64,000 nucleotides of DNA, from NCBI GenBank assembly GCA_018398815.1, contig CM031600.1, forward strand, positions 52,727,257-52,791,256. Reading direction: 5' to 3'. The first letter of the stretch is position 1; every line of letters starts with the position of its first letter. Origin of the DNA: Conus ventricosus. Taxonomy: Eukaryota > Mollusca > Gastropoda > Neogastropoda > Conidae. The position numbers were made by a program, and so were the translations under genes. Under the pieces are notes generated by a model, which made no database searches, was not told where the DNA came from, and saw nothing but the letters and a program-made list of their open reading frames with translations. Below, piece after piece: positions 11,191-21,462 of this stretch.

Positions 11191-13920
11191 CCTTCCAAGG
11201 ACGGTCTTAGAATAGGATTTCTAAATATAAACCATGTGCTTAACAAACGTGAAGAGTTATCATCTATTCTTTATAATTCGGAAAGCAGTTTTATTTATTT
11301 TGCTGTGCTGAGTCTAGATTAACTAAATATATAACTGATGAAGATGTATCAATACCAGTTTACAGCCATATTCGACTTGACCCAATTCTCCCAATGCAAA
11401 CAGGTGTGATACTTTATTCATGCCAGTCTCTTGCGTGCACACGCATAAATTCATTTGAACGTTATGGTATTGAATCTGTTTGGGTCGAGGTTAAAATTAA
11501 AAAAAGTAAACCCAGTTGTATTGGATTTTTATACAGGAAACCCCAATGAGCGCATTGACAGTACGACAAATACAACGAAATGATGGAAGCACTGGTCGGA
11601 AACGAAATCATTCTCTTCGGTGATTTAACATAGAATTAATAACACGATGGAATCTAACATATGACAATTTAGGCCTGTTCCATTAATTGATACACCGACA
11701 CGAATTACCCCCCAACATCCGAAACACTGATTGGCCATGTTTATGCCAGCAAAAAAGACAACATCATAAAAATATGTTCTCCACATTGTGGATGTAGTGA
11801 CCACTCGCCGGTATGTGTAAGTTGGCTTAAAACAGGCACACAAATTCCTAGACCTGGACATGAAGTTATCACGTACGGATCATTTGCCAGCTTTGACAAG
11901 AATTCCTTCCTACATGACTTAGCTCAATCATCAATATCTAATGTTATCATTATACTGATCCTGATCAAACTTTTGAATTCTGGCTTAAAACGCTTATAGA
12001 CATCTACGATAAACATGCTCATTTTATAACTAAGCCCTCTTGGTTGACAGACGATATTCAAAAAGCTATACGGTTACGAGATAATCTGGGTTTTTATAAA
12101 TTGAAGAATTCAAGAAGCAAGGAAACAAAATTACATCAATGTTGCGCAGTTCAAAAGAGATGTTTCAAAAACTTAGTTTGTACGACCTCTAACAATAACC
12201 CAAAATCAGTTTGGAAAGCGAAAAACATTCTTACTCGTAAGAATTCTGACAAAACATGTGCAGCTCCAAAAGAAATTTCTGCCGATAGTTTAAATCAGCA
12301 TTTTCCAACATTGCTGATCAAACAGTAAAAGATGACAGATCTTACATGAATGAACTACCACTTCTCAAAGAATTCTGTGAGTCAAAAACGATTAAAAGTG
12401 AATTAGTAGTCCCTCCAATAGCGATTTATGACGTTTATTTTAATCTTGTTCATATGGAAAAGACAGGGACTCGCGGTCCTGACAATCTGGATGGAAAAAT
12501 TCTAAAACTTAATGCTCCTCTCAATACTGACTCATTAACTTATCTATAAAATCTTTGTATTAATAAAAGTTACTTTCCTACTGTTCTCAAGCAAGTCAAA
12601 ATAATACTGCTCTTCAAATCTGGAGACAAAACATATCCTTCAAATTATCGACCCATTTCCATTGTGTCTCTTCTTTCTAAGCCATTAGAAAAGCATATCA
12701 TTAAATACTTTATGTCTCATATTACAAAATACGACTTACTACATCCTAATCAATCTGGATTCAGACCTAACCACTCTTGTCATACTGTACTGACACATCT
12801 TGTTGAACAATGGTTAGAAAACATTGATGATTTGAATTTCACTGGGGTACTATTCATTGACTTTGCAAAAGCATTTGACGTTATTGATCACAAATTATTA
12901 CTCAGAAAACAAACTGGCAATCGATAAATTTTCCACTCACGTCCTTTCTTTAATAAAATCTTTTCTCTCCAGTCGTCAACAATCAGTTTTCCTATGTAAC
13001 AAGCAGTCCAGATTCTTACCACTAAAATTTGGTGTGCCACAAGAATCAGTACTTGGTCCTCTTCGTTTTCTACTGTATGTGAATGATCTGCCTTTACATA
13101 TCAATGGCTCATGCGATCTCTTTGCCGATGATACATCTATCCACTATAAGCACTCTGACCTAAATCTACTATTCATTGAATTACAAGAGAATATTGATCA
13201 GTTAGTGACCTGGACCAAACTAAATCACATGTCCTTAAACGAACAGAAAACAAAATATATGATTATAACTTAGCGACAGAAAAGACAAAATTTAACTTCG
13301 GCTATGCCCACCATTTACATCAGTGATAAGCAACTTGAAGAAGTAAGCACTCATAAGATTTTGGGAGTCACCTTAGACAATAATCTCACTTGGTCACCCC
13401 ATATCAGTTGTATAAGCAAACGTGTATCTCAAAAAAAATTTCCAGCTCTCAAAAATAAAATAAAAACTTTCTGAATATGAAAGCCCGAAAGCAGTTTTAT
13501 CACGCGTGTATTCAATCATGCATTGATTATGCGTCAACTCTTTTTTACTCTTCTAGCATTAATTCGTTGAAACCTTTAGTTCGTATTCATAAGCGAGCTC
13601 TTAAAGCTATTCTTTTAAAATCGTCATCATTAACATTACAGGACTATGTAAAGCTAGATATTTCCCCCCTGCCATATAGACTTCAGTACAATTAAGCAAT
13701 ATTGATGTACATGCATCTTCGACTCTAGCCGCAAATGTTTAGCTCAACCAATCAAGATACACCAATAATACACTTATCCGTAAACCTAGAACTGATCGTT
13801 TTAAAACCAGTCTTCACTACTCAGGTGGAACTTTACCAATAGACATTAAACAAAAAGGTAGTATTGCTTCCTTTAAGGCAGCGTACAAACAATTACTATT
13901 TCAAACAGTTTAACTCAACA
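11190..13920 (+). mobile_element. decayed non-LTR retrotransposon (EN-RT ORF2, Jockey/CR1-type)
   Basis: A plus-strand LINE inside the last GPCR intron. In order: an APE-type endonuclease (about 11210-11870; IILFGDFN region near 11610; catalytic-His motif SDHSPV near 11796), a linker with PSWLTDDIQKAIRLRDNLGF (about 12030-12100), then the reverse transcriptase (12590-13275). RT landmarks are SNYRPIS, NQSGFRPNHSC, FIDFAKAFDVIDH (motif A), KFGVPQESVLGPL (motif B; the usual Gly is Glu) and FADDT at 13121-13135 (motif C). A C-terminal segment with KILGVTLDNNLTW and CIDYASTLFY follows. At least six stops or frameshifts (for example about 11310, 11545, 12549, 12925, 13272 and 13695) make it non-functional. 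The 3' end reaches the (TA)n tract at 13989. The clade label is from general motif resemblance. Confidence 0.88.
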
Positions 13921-13987
13921 CATTGACAAATTCAGTGAATATTGGATCATTTTGAAACAACGCTATTTCCTGCCCATGAGTGTATGA

Positions 13988-13988
<1 letters not shown>

Positions 13989-14061
<73 letters not shown>
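13989..14061. repeat. (TA)n microsatellite
   Basis: About 70 bp of TA, directly left of an inverted-repeat element. Confidence 0.97.
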
Positions 14062-14068
<7 letters not shown>

Positions 14069-15096
14069 ATAAACAAAGCTTCTAAGACATAAGAAGCAAG
14101 CTTTGTTTATAATTGAATATTTCTTGCAGTCATTGCAACACCAAGCTGCTCTGTAAGTTGCTGGAATGGTGCTCGGTACTTATCCTTGGAATTTATTAGT
14201 TCATTGTAGATATATATATAAATATATATATATACACACACACACACTTTGTGAAAAGTAGAAAATATAAAAAGATATCCTCTTAAGACACAAGTGCTGA
14301 GGGCCAGTTCTTGGAATGAATCCACAAGGGACTAAAATACAACAAACTAATAAATTCCAAGGATAAGTACCGAGCACCGTTCCAGCAACTTACAGATCAG
14401 CTTGGTGTTGCAATGACAGCAAGAAATATTGAATTGTAAACAAAGCTTGCTCTTATGTCTTAGATTGAAGAAATAGGGGGAGATACGCATTCATATCTGC
14501 AGTGGTAGATGATTCTGCCTAACTAACAGTATGTGCTCTACTTTTCACAAGAAAATATAGCTTGTTTTGCTCTTTCATGATTTTCTTTTGCTTCTTAGAT
14601 GGCACCTTTGGTTGGTTTTTTGAAAACTCGGCAAACATACTACGGTATTGCACACCAGCCTTTTCTGGGATTGCATTCTTCTTAAAACTGAAAAGGCAGA
14701 GGAGTCAAATTACCACTTTCCGCGGTCACTGAGGAGAAACAACCAAGTTTCAAAATATCAGTATATGACCAGGAGTTATATGTTAGTGAGTTTCCCTCCC
14801 TATTGGAGGATGTCTCTCCCTCTTGGAGAATATAAGCTTGCTGAAGGCTCATTTTGAGAAGCATTTATTTTATTTTTTCCCCATTCACCCACTCGAGCAC
14901 ATACTGTTAGTTAGGCAGAATCATCTACCACTGCAGATATGTATGCGTATCTCCCCCTATTTCTTCAATCTAAGACATAAGAGCAAGCTTTGTTTACAAT
15001 TCAATATTTCTTGCAGTCATTGCAACACCAAGCTGCTCTGTAAGTTGCTGGAACGGTGCTCGGTACTTATCCTTGGAATTTATTAGTTTGGTGTAT
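14062..15096. mobile_element. AT-rich inverted-repeat element, three related copies
   Basis: One segment is present three times: direct at about 14085-14205, inverted at about 14336-14535, and direct at about 14899-15096. The copies share TTTCTTGCAGTCATTGCAAC, GCTCGGTACTTATCCTTGGA and related stretches at high identity. The second and third copies form inverted arms of about 200 bp around a unique spacer of about 360 bp. The first copy also starts with a hairpin: 21-bp arms beginning ATTCAATTATAAAC at 14062 and ending at 14120. Direct copies end in (TA)n tracts. This fits a foldback or non-autonomous element, or a retroelement with inverted partial copies. No coding capacity is seen. Confidence 0.75.
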
Positions 15097-15106
15097 ATAT
15101 ATATAT

Positions 15107-15141
<35 letters not shown>

Positions 15142-15168
15142 ATATATTATATATATATATATATTAAA
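15097..15168. repeat. (TA)n-rich tract
   Basis: TA repeats with TATT interruptions after the third inverted-repeat copy. Confidence 0.95.
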
Positions 15169-15230
15169 GAAAAGTGTAGCTGTTAAGCCTAAATACGGTT
15201 TTTAAATGCTCAACCCTTGGGGCAACATTT

Positions 15231-15290
15231 GTTTAAAATTAAAGAGTTAAAACGAAGTTAGACTTCGTTTTAACTCTTTAATTTTAAACA
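15231..15290. repeat. 28-bp-arm near-perfect palindrome
   Basis: The left arm begins GTTTAAAATTAAAGAGTT and the right arm ends AACTCTTTAATTTTAAAC. The two 28-bp arms are separated only by TAG, giving a long stable hairpin in either DNA strand. It lies between two TA-rich tracts. Confidence 0.9.
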
Positions 15291-15351
15291 CATATATATG
15301 TATATATTTATATATAAATATATAATATATTATATATTATATAAATATATG

Positions 15352-15382
<31 letters not shown>

Positions 15383-15436
15383 GTGTGTGCTTACGTTTGA
15401 TATATTATATATATATATATATATATGTATACATAT
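15291..15436. repeat. (TA)n and (TG)n microsatellites
   Basis: Alternating TA-rich and TG-rich tracts. Confidence 0.95.
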
Positions 15437-15546
15437 ATATGTTATTAATGTATTTCCAAAAAGGATTGGAGGTTGACTGCAGCATGTTGACACAACAGTG
15501 AAACAGAGAAAGGTAAATGTCAACTTACCGGTGGAAAAGAAGTTAG

Positions 15547-15576
15547 GACGTTTCGACACTTAGTCTCTTCATCCGC
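15547..15576 (-). other. Penelope-like hammerhead-like motif
   Basis: The minus strand reads TGAAGA, then a 3-bp stem GAC/GTC around a TAAGT loop, then GAAACG. This resembles the TGANGA...GAAA core of the small hammerhead motifs known from Penelope-like retroelements. The base before TGA is A rather than C, so activity is doubtful. Confidence 0.4.
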
Positions 15577-15660
15577 AGACTGAGTTAGTGACAGACAGAA
15601 ACAGAAAGAAGAAGAAGATAACAACAAACAAAGAAAAAAGTGAAGAGTGTTACACCACCA

Positions 15661-15661
15661 C

Positions 15662-15702
<41 letters not shown>
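15661..15702. repeat. (CA)n microsatellite
   Basis: About 40 bp of CA. Confidence 0.95.
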
Positions 15703-15704
<2 letters not shown>

Positions 15705-15906
15705 GGTGAGCACAACTAACAAGGATATGATCATAGTAAATAGGCAGCAACCAACAAACAGACGGACAAAGACACACTGATTGTTCTTTAAACAAACATG
15801 TTATTGACACTGTGTGCTGTCCAGCCAGTCTTGTGGTCCTTATTAGTGCTGTTCAAACCTGGATAAAGACTGCAAGACAGACAAATGCATCATCACACAC
15901 CACCAC

Positions 15907-15908
15907 GA

Positions 15909-15970
<62 letters not shown>
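15907..15970. repeat. (GA)n microsatellite
   Basis: About 60 bp of GA with one interruption. Confidence 0.95.
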
Positions 15971-15974
<4 letters not shown>

Positions 15975-16589
15975 CAGACAAACAAATTTTTTTGGTGTGT
16001 GAGTTAAAAGTAAGGAACAAAATTGAGTCACAACACGTGTGGAACAAATAATAATACGAAAGCAGCTCTTTTTTTATCACAAAGTTGGGAGCAAACGTTA
16101 CCCTACTTGTTTACTGTTTATTGTTCACAAAGTTGTTTTTAGACAAGAGAAACATATGTGAAGACACAGACGACAGCAAACAAGCAAATAAGGAAAGAAG
16201 ATGGTTAGCTGAGAGGAAGCCATTTATGACAAGCGTGTTAAACAGGAAATGCGATGCTAGTCATGAAGCTGCTGTGAAAGTGTGCATGTCGCCAGTTCGC
16301 TGTGGAGAGGCCAGTTTGGAACTTCCTTCCTTTGAATGGAAGTTTTTTTCTTGTTTGTTATTGTTGGGTTTTTTGTGTGTTCTTTGTGCTGCGACGTTGT
16401 CTACGTGTGTGCAAGGTGAATTGGTCCCGCAAGCAAGTTTGGAGTTAGGGACACGCCATTATCTCAGTGAGAGGGGGAAACTGATTTCCCTTTTTTTTGT
16501 CTTCAAATCATTTGCCTTTTTAGTTAGAACATAAAACTGTCATTACTCCAGACAAATACGTGCGTGCTCCGATACTCATGGCGTTGTTA
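15971..16589. other. GPCR intron, no feature recognised
   Basis: A 149-codon frame (16085-16534) has a hydrophobic stretch rich in Leu and Cys near its middle, but no family I recognise, no plausible splice frame with the receptor, and non-coding-like composition. Confidence 0.4.
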
Positions 16590-16744
16590 GTTACTCTTGA
16601 ACGGGTGCGGCGCCAAACGAAGGAACAAAATAAATTACGTAACAGACACAACGCGTTTCAACCTACTGGGTCTTCTTCAAGCAGGACAAACAACACTCAA
16701 AACAATGGAAACAAAGGACGAGCAAACAGTCACGCATCGCTTTG
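16590..16744 (-). mobile_element. Penelope-like element fragment (copy 1)
   Basis: On the minus strand this carries TTGAAGAAGACC...GGTTGAAACGCG at 16651-16684. It resembles the segment at 46800-46990 over about 130 bp, including the flanking GAAGGAACAAAATAAATTAC-like and CACTCAAAACAATGG-like stretches. TGAAGAAGACC and CGAAACGCGT blocks are typical of terminal parts of Penelope-like retroelements. It directly abuts the 54-bp array. Confidence 0.5.
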
Positions 16745-17783
16745 TTTTTGGTGCAAGCTATCCCCCGGGAGGCAGCGAAAACACTGGTCTGTCTTTGTTT
16801 TGGGTGCAAGCTATCCCCGGGAGGCAGCGAAAACACTGGTCTGTCTTTGTTTTTGGTGCAAGCTATCCCCCGGGAGGCAGCGAAAACACTGGTCTGTCTT
16901 TGTTTTGGCAAGTATCCGGGAGCAGCGAATACATGGTTGTCTTTGTTTTTGTGCAAGCTATCCCCGGGAGGCAGCGAAAACACTGGTCTGTCTTTGTTTT
17001 TGGTGCAAGCTATCCCGGGAGGCAGCGAAAACACTGGTCTGTCTTTGTTTTGGGTGCAAGCTATCTCCCGGGAGGCAGCGAAAACACTGGTCTGTCTTTG
17101 TTTTTGGTGCAAGCTATCCCCGGGAGGCAGCGAAAACACTGGTCTGTCTTTGTTTTTGTGCAAGCTATCCCCCGGGAGGCAGCGAAAACACTGGTCTGTC
17201 TTTGTTTTTGGTGCAAGCTATCCCCGGGAGGCAGCGAAAACACTGGTCTGTCTTTGTTTTGGTGCAAGCTATCCCCGGGAGGCAGCGAAACACTGGTCTG
17301 TCTTTGTTTTTGGTGCAAGCTATCCCCGGAGGCAGCGAAAACACTGGTCTGTCTTTGTTTTTGGGTGCAAGCTATCCCCGGGAGGCAGCGAAAACACTGG
17401 TCTGTCTTTGTTTTGGGTGCAAGCTATCCCCCGGGAGGCAGCGAAAACACTGGTCTGTCTTTGTTTTGGGTGCAAGCTATCCCCCGGGAGGCAGCGAAAA
17501 CACTGGTCTGTCTTTGTTTTTGGTGCAAGCTATCCCCCGGGAGGCAGCGAAAACACTGGTCTGTCTTTGTTTTTTGGTGCAAGCTATCCCCCGGGAGGCA
17601 GCGAAAACACTGGTCTGTCTTTGTTTTGGGTGCAAGCTATCCCCCGGGAGGCAGCGGAAACACTGGTCTGTCTTTGTTTGGGTGCAAGCTATCCCCCGGG
17701 AGGCAGCGAAAACACTGGTCTGTCTTTGTTTTGGGTGCAAGCTATCCCCCGGGAGGCAGCGAAAACACTGGTCTGTCAAACAA
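16745..17783. repeat. 54-bp minisatellite, about 19 units
   Basis: The unit runs GGTGCAAGCTATCCCCCGGG...GCGAAAACACTGGTCTGTCTTTGTTTT. Length variation is in the C run, G run and T run. Long open frames in three plus frames and one minus frame are artefacts. The array ends about 40 bp upstream of the TM6-TM7 exon acceptor. Its unit ends in a pyrimidine/T-rich stretch like the real one there (CCTCTTTTCTTTTTAG). Confidence 0.97.
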
Positions 17784-17824
17784 GGATGGGTGCAATGGTG
17801 TCATGTTGCCTCTTTTCTTTTTAG

Positions 17825-18254
17825 GTGGTGGGCATGCTGGTGATGGTGGTGCTGCTGTTCGCGCTGTGCTGGGCCCCCATCCTGGTCAGCAACCTGATGA
17901 CGGCCTGGGGCCATCTGCACCTCTACCACTACGGCTTCCTCAAGCCCATGCGTATGACCTTCATGCTCATGTCCTACTTCAACTCCTGCCTCAAACCCCA
18001 TCGTCTACGCCTTCTTCTCGCGCAACTTCCGCCAGAGCTTCAAGATGGCCATCTGCGCCTGCGTGAAGGGCAAGGCCTTTGTGCGGGCCTATCGTTACAG
18101 CATCTCGGTGGCCAGCACGCGTCGCTCCATTGCGCACATGAACGGGCGCACCATGACGTCGGTGTACGAGACGGGGAACGGGAGCAGCGAGAACGACATG
18201 ACCCGTTCCCCCACCTCCTGCAGCCCGGAGTCTTTGGAGCTGCATAAGATTTAG
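17825..18254 (+). CDS. GPCR terminal exon: TM6, TM7, helix 8 and C-tail
   Basis: The last exon of the receptor. The acceptor CTTTTCTTTTTAG ends at 17824. TM6 reads VVGMLVMVVLLFALCWAPIL with the CWxP toggle motif. ECL3 is short (TAWGHLHLYHYGFLKPMR). TM7 reads MTFMLMSYFNSCL followed by NPIVY, which appears only after allowing for one extra A in AAACCCC at about 17992-17998. Helix 8 is FFSRNFRQSFK, followed by a Cys-containing segment (ICACVKGK) that could be palmitoylated. The tail is about 60 residues, Ser/Thr/Arg-rich, with RRSIAHMNGRTMTSVYETG, and ends at TAG 18252-18254. The frameshift splits the open frame in two: 17825-18247 in frame 1, and the true C-tail in the frame ending at 18254. 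It may be an assembly error or make the gene null. Family: peptide-type rhodopsin-class GPCR, ligand unknown. Confidence 0.9.
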
Positions 18255-18335
18255 ATCGGATGGGACTGTGGGCTCACGTATGTGTGGAGGTGAAAGGGTG
18301 GGGGGAGAGAAAAGGATACTAGGTGTATGTGAGCG

Positions 18336-18353
18336 CGCGCGCGCGAAAGAGAG

Positions 18354-18386
<33 letters not shown>

Positions 18387-18398
18387 AGAGAGAAGAGG

Positions 18399-18431
<33 letters not shown>

Positions 18432-18465
18432 GGAAGAGAGAAGAGAGAGAGAGAGAGAGAGGAGA
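18336..18465. repeat. (GA)n microsatellite
   Basis: A GA-rich tract about 80 bp after the GPCR stop codon, in the presumed 3' UTR or downstream. Confidence 0.93.
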
Positions 18466-18879
18466 CAGGGGGAGGGGAGGGAAGGGTTGTAGGCTGAAAA
18501 AATGATGAGAACTGGATGTAGATCTCATCCGTGAGTTTAAATGTTCTCTCTATCTCAGTTTTTTTTTTATTTGTTTGCTTGTATCTGTCTCCGTGTATGT
18601 CTCTATTTCTCTCAGTTTACGTCTGCTTCTCTGTGTGCCTCTGGTTTGCCTCTCGCCCAGTTCCCATGTTGTTGGTCGTCTGCGTCTGTTGACGAGTTTG
18701 GAGCCGTGTGGTGGGCCCCCAGAGAGCCATGCCATCTGCAAAGTCCAGATCGTCAAGTCGCGCAGGGCGTGTCTGCAGATTTGAACCTGTCTGACGCGAC
18801 CGTAGATGGTTTTATTGTCCATTCATTCTCCAACAGAACAGAAACGGTGACGGTAAGACTGTGGCGTACACATGTCCTT

Positions 18880-20560
18880 ACTGTAGAATGTCTATGACTT
18901 GTCCTTACCTGTAGAATGTCTATGACTTGTCCTTACCTGTAGAATGTACCTGTTTGTGGCTTGTCCTTACCTGTGGAATGTCTATGACTTGTCCTTACCT
19001 GTAGAATGTCTATGACTTGTCCTTACCTGTTAGAATGTACCTGTCTATGACTTGTCCTTACCTTTACAATGTCTATGGACTTGTCCTTACCTTTACAATG
19101 TCTATGACTTGTCCTTACCTTTACAATGTCTATGACTTGTCCTTACCTTTACAATGTCATTGACTTGTCCTTACCTTAGAAGTCTATGACTTGTCCTTAC
19201 CTTAGAATGTCTATGACTTGTCCTTACCTTTACAATGTCTATGACTTGTCCTTACCTTAGAATGTCTATGACTTGTCCTTACCTTAGAATGTCTATGACT
19301 TGTCCTTACCTTTACAATGTCTATGACTTGTCCTCACCTTTACAATGTCTATGACTTGTCCTTACCTTTACAATGTCTATGACTTGTCCTTACCTTTACA
19401 ATGTCTATGACTTGTCCTTACCTTAGAATGTCTATGACTTGTCCTTACCTTTACAATGTCTATGACTTGTCCTTACCTTAGAATGTCTATGACTTGTCCT
19501 TACCTTAGAATGTCCATGACTTGTCCTTACCTTTACAATGTCTATGACTTGTCCTTACCTTTACAATGTCTTTGACGTGTCCTTACCTTTACAATGTCTA
19601 TGACTTGTCCTTACTTTACAATGTCTTTCACTTGTCCTTACCTTTACAATGTCTATGACTTGTCCTTACCTTAGAATGTCTATGACTTGTCCTTACCTTT
19701 ACAATGTCTATGACTTGTCCTTACCTTTACAATGTCTATGAGTTGTCCTTACCTTAGAATGTCTATGACTTGTCCTTACCTTTACAATGTCTATGACTTG
19801 TCCTTACCTTAGAATGTCCATGACTTGTCCTTACCTTTACAATGTCTATGACTTGTCCTTACCTTTACAATGTCTTTGACTTGTCCTTACATTTACAATG
19901 TCTATGACTTGTCCTTACCTTTACAATGTCTTTCACTTGTCCTTACCTTTACAATGCCTATGACTTGTCCTTACCTTAGAATGTCTATGACTTGTCCTTA
20001 CCTTTACAATGTCTATGACTTGTCCTTACCTTAGAATGTCTATGACTTGTCCTTACCTTAGAATGTCTATGACTTGTCCTTACCTTTACAATGTCTATGA
20101 CTTGTCCTTACCTTTACAATGTCTATGACTTGTCCTTACCTTTACAATGTCTTTCACTTGTCCTTACCTTTACAATGTCTATGACTTGTTCTTACCTTAG
20201 AATGTCTATGACTTGTTCTTACCTTTACAATGTCTATGACTTGTCCTTACCTTTACAATGTCTTTCACTTGTCTTTACCTTTACAATGTCTATGACTTGT
20301 CCTTACCTTAGAATGTCTATGACTTGTCCTTACCTTTACAATGTCTATGACTTGTCCTCACCTTAGAATGTCTATGACTTGTCCTTACCTTTACAATGTC
20401 TATGACTTGTCCTTACCTTAGAATGTCTATGACTTGTCCTTACCTTAGAATGTCTATGACTTGTCCTTACCTTTACAATGTCTATGACTTGTCCTTACCT
20501 TTACAATGTCTATGACTTGTCCTTACCTTTACAATGTCTTTCACTTGTCCTATCCATGGA
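18880..20560. repeat. 28-bp minisatellite, about 60 units, inside LINE RT
   Basis: The plus-strand unit contains CCTTACCTTTACAATGTCTA followed by TGACTTGT. Shorter AGAATGT and TTTCACT variants recur in blocks. On the minus strand the unit encodes GQVIDIVKVR, the position of the GQLTDxFxVRTGVRQG stretch before RT motif B. The left flank resumes with VRTCVRHS and the right flank ends with CCAVHG. Confidence 0.95.
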
Positions 20561-20699
20561 CTGCACAGCAGTCCTTATCATGGTATGAATTCTTCATGTT
20601 GATCAGCTTGCCTGCTACATCGTGGTGCCAGAAAACGTTCAGGGTTTTTCACCCGCACTGCAGTGAAGGCTTCCTTTTGGTCAGTGAAGCTTACGCCAC

Positions 20700-20790
20700 G
20701 AGGTGAGCTCTTGACGTAAAGAGGTGAGCTTTTGATATAAAGAGGTGAAGTTGGCGTAAAGAGGTGAAGTTGACGTAAAGAGGTCAGTTC
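20700..20790. repeat. 19-21-bp tandem repeat, 4 copies, inside LINE RT
   Basis: The minus-strand unit CTTTACGTCAACTTCACCT encodes LYVNFT, the start of RT motif A, and repeats about four times before SFTDQKEAF. Confidence 0.8.
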
Positions 20791-20830
20791 TGTTCCATCG
20801 ACTGCTCAGCCATTGTATGCAGTGTTTCAG

Positions 20831-21462
20831 CTTGGTCTGTACAGATTGAGGTTCTGCGAAAGCCTCCTTCTTGGTCTGTACAGATTGAGGTTCTGCGAAA
20901 GCCTCCTTCTTGGTCTGTACAGATTGAGGTTCTGCGAAAGCCTCCTTCTTGGTCTGTACAGATTGAGGTTCTGCGAAAGCCTCCTTCTTGGTCTGAACAG
21001 ATTGAGGTTCTGCGGAAGCCTCCTTCTTGGTTTGTACAGATTGGGTTCTGTGAAAGCCTCCTTCTTGGGTCTGTACAGATTGAGGTTCTGTGAAAGCCTC
21101 CTTCTTGGTCTGTACAGATTGAGGTTCTGTGAAAGCCTCCTTCTTGGTCTGTACAGTTGAGGTATTGTGAAAGCCTCCTTCTTGGTCTGTACAATTGGAG
21201 GTTCTGCGAAAGCCTCCTTCTTGGTCTGTACAATTTGAGGTTCTGCGAAAGCCTCCTTCTTGGTCTGTACAGATTGAGGTTCTGCGAAGCCTTCTTCTTG
21301 GTCTGTACAGATTGAGGTTCTGCGAAAGCCTCCTTCTTGGTCTGTACAGATTGAGGTTGTGCGAAAGCCTCCTTCTTGGTCTGTACAGATTGAGGTTCTG
21401 CGAAAGCCTCCTTCTTGGTCTGTACAGATTGAGGTTCTGCGAAAGCCTCCTTCTTGGTCTCG
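20831..21462. repeat. 39-bp minisatellite, 16 units, inside LINE RT
   Basis: The plus-strand unit contains GATTGAGGTTCTGCGAAAGC and CTCCTTCTTGGTCTGTACA. As 39 bp is 13 codons, both strands are open. The minus-strand frame DQEGGFRRTSICT corresponds to the conserved LINE RT stretch usually written DQQAGFRxxRSCTDQ, and the array leads straight into TMAEQSMEQN, as in intact elements. Confidence 0.95.

Noticed and set aside
16560..18066. 427- and 489-codon plus-strand frames covering the 54-bp array
   Set aside because: Overlapping frames in a tandem array; only the part from 17825, in another frame context, is real receptor coding sequence.
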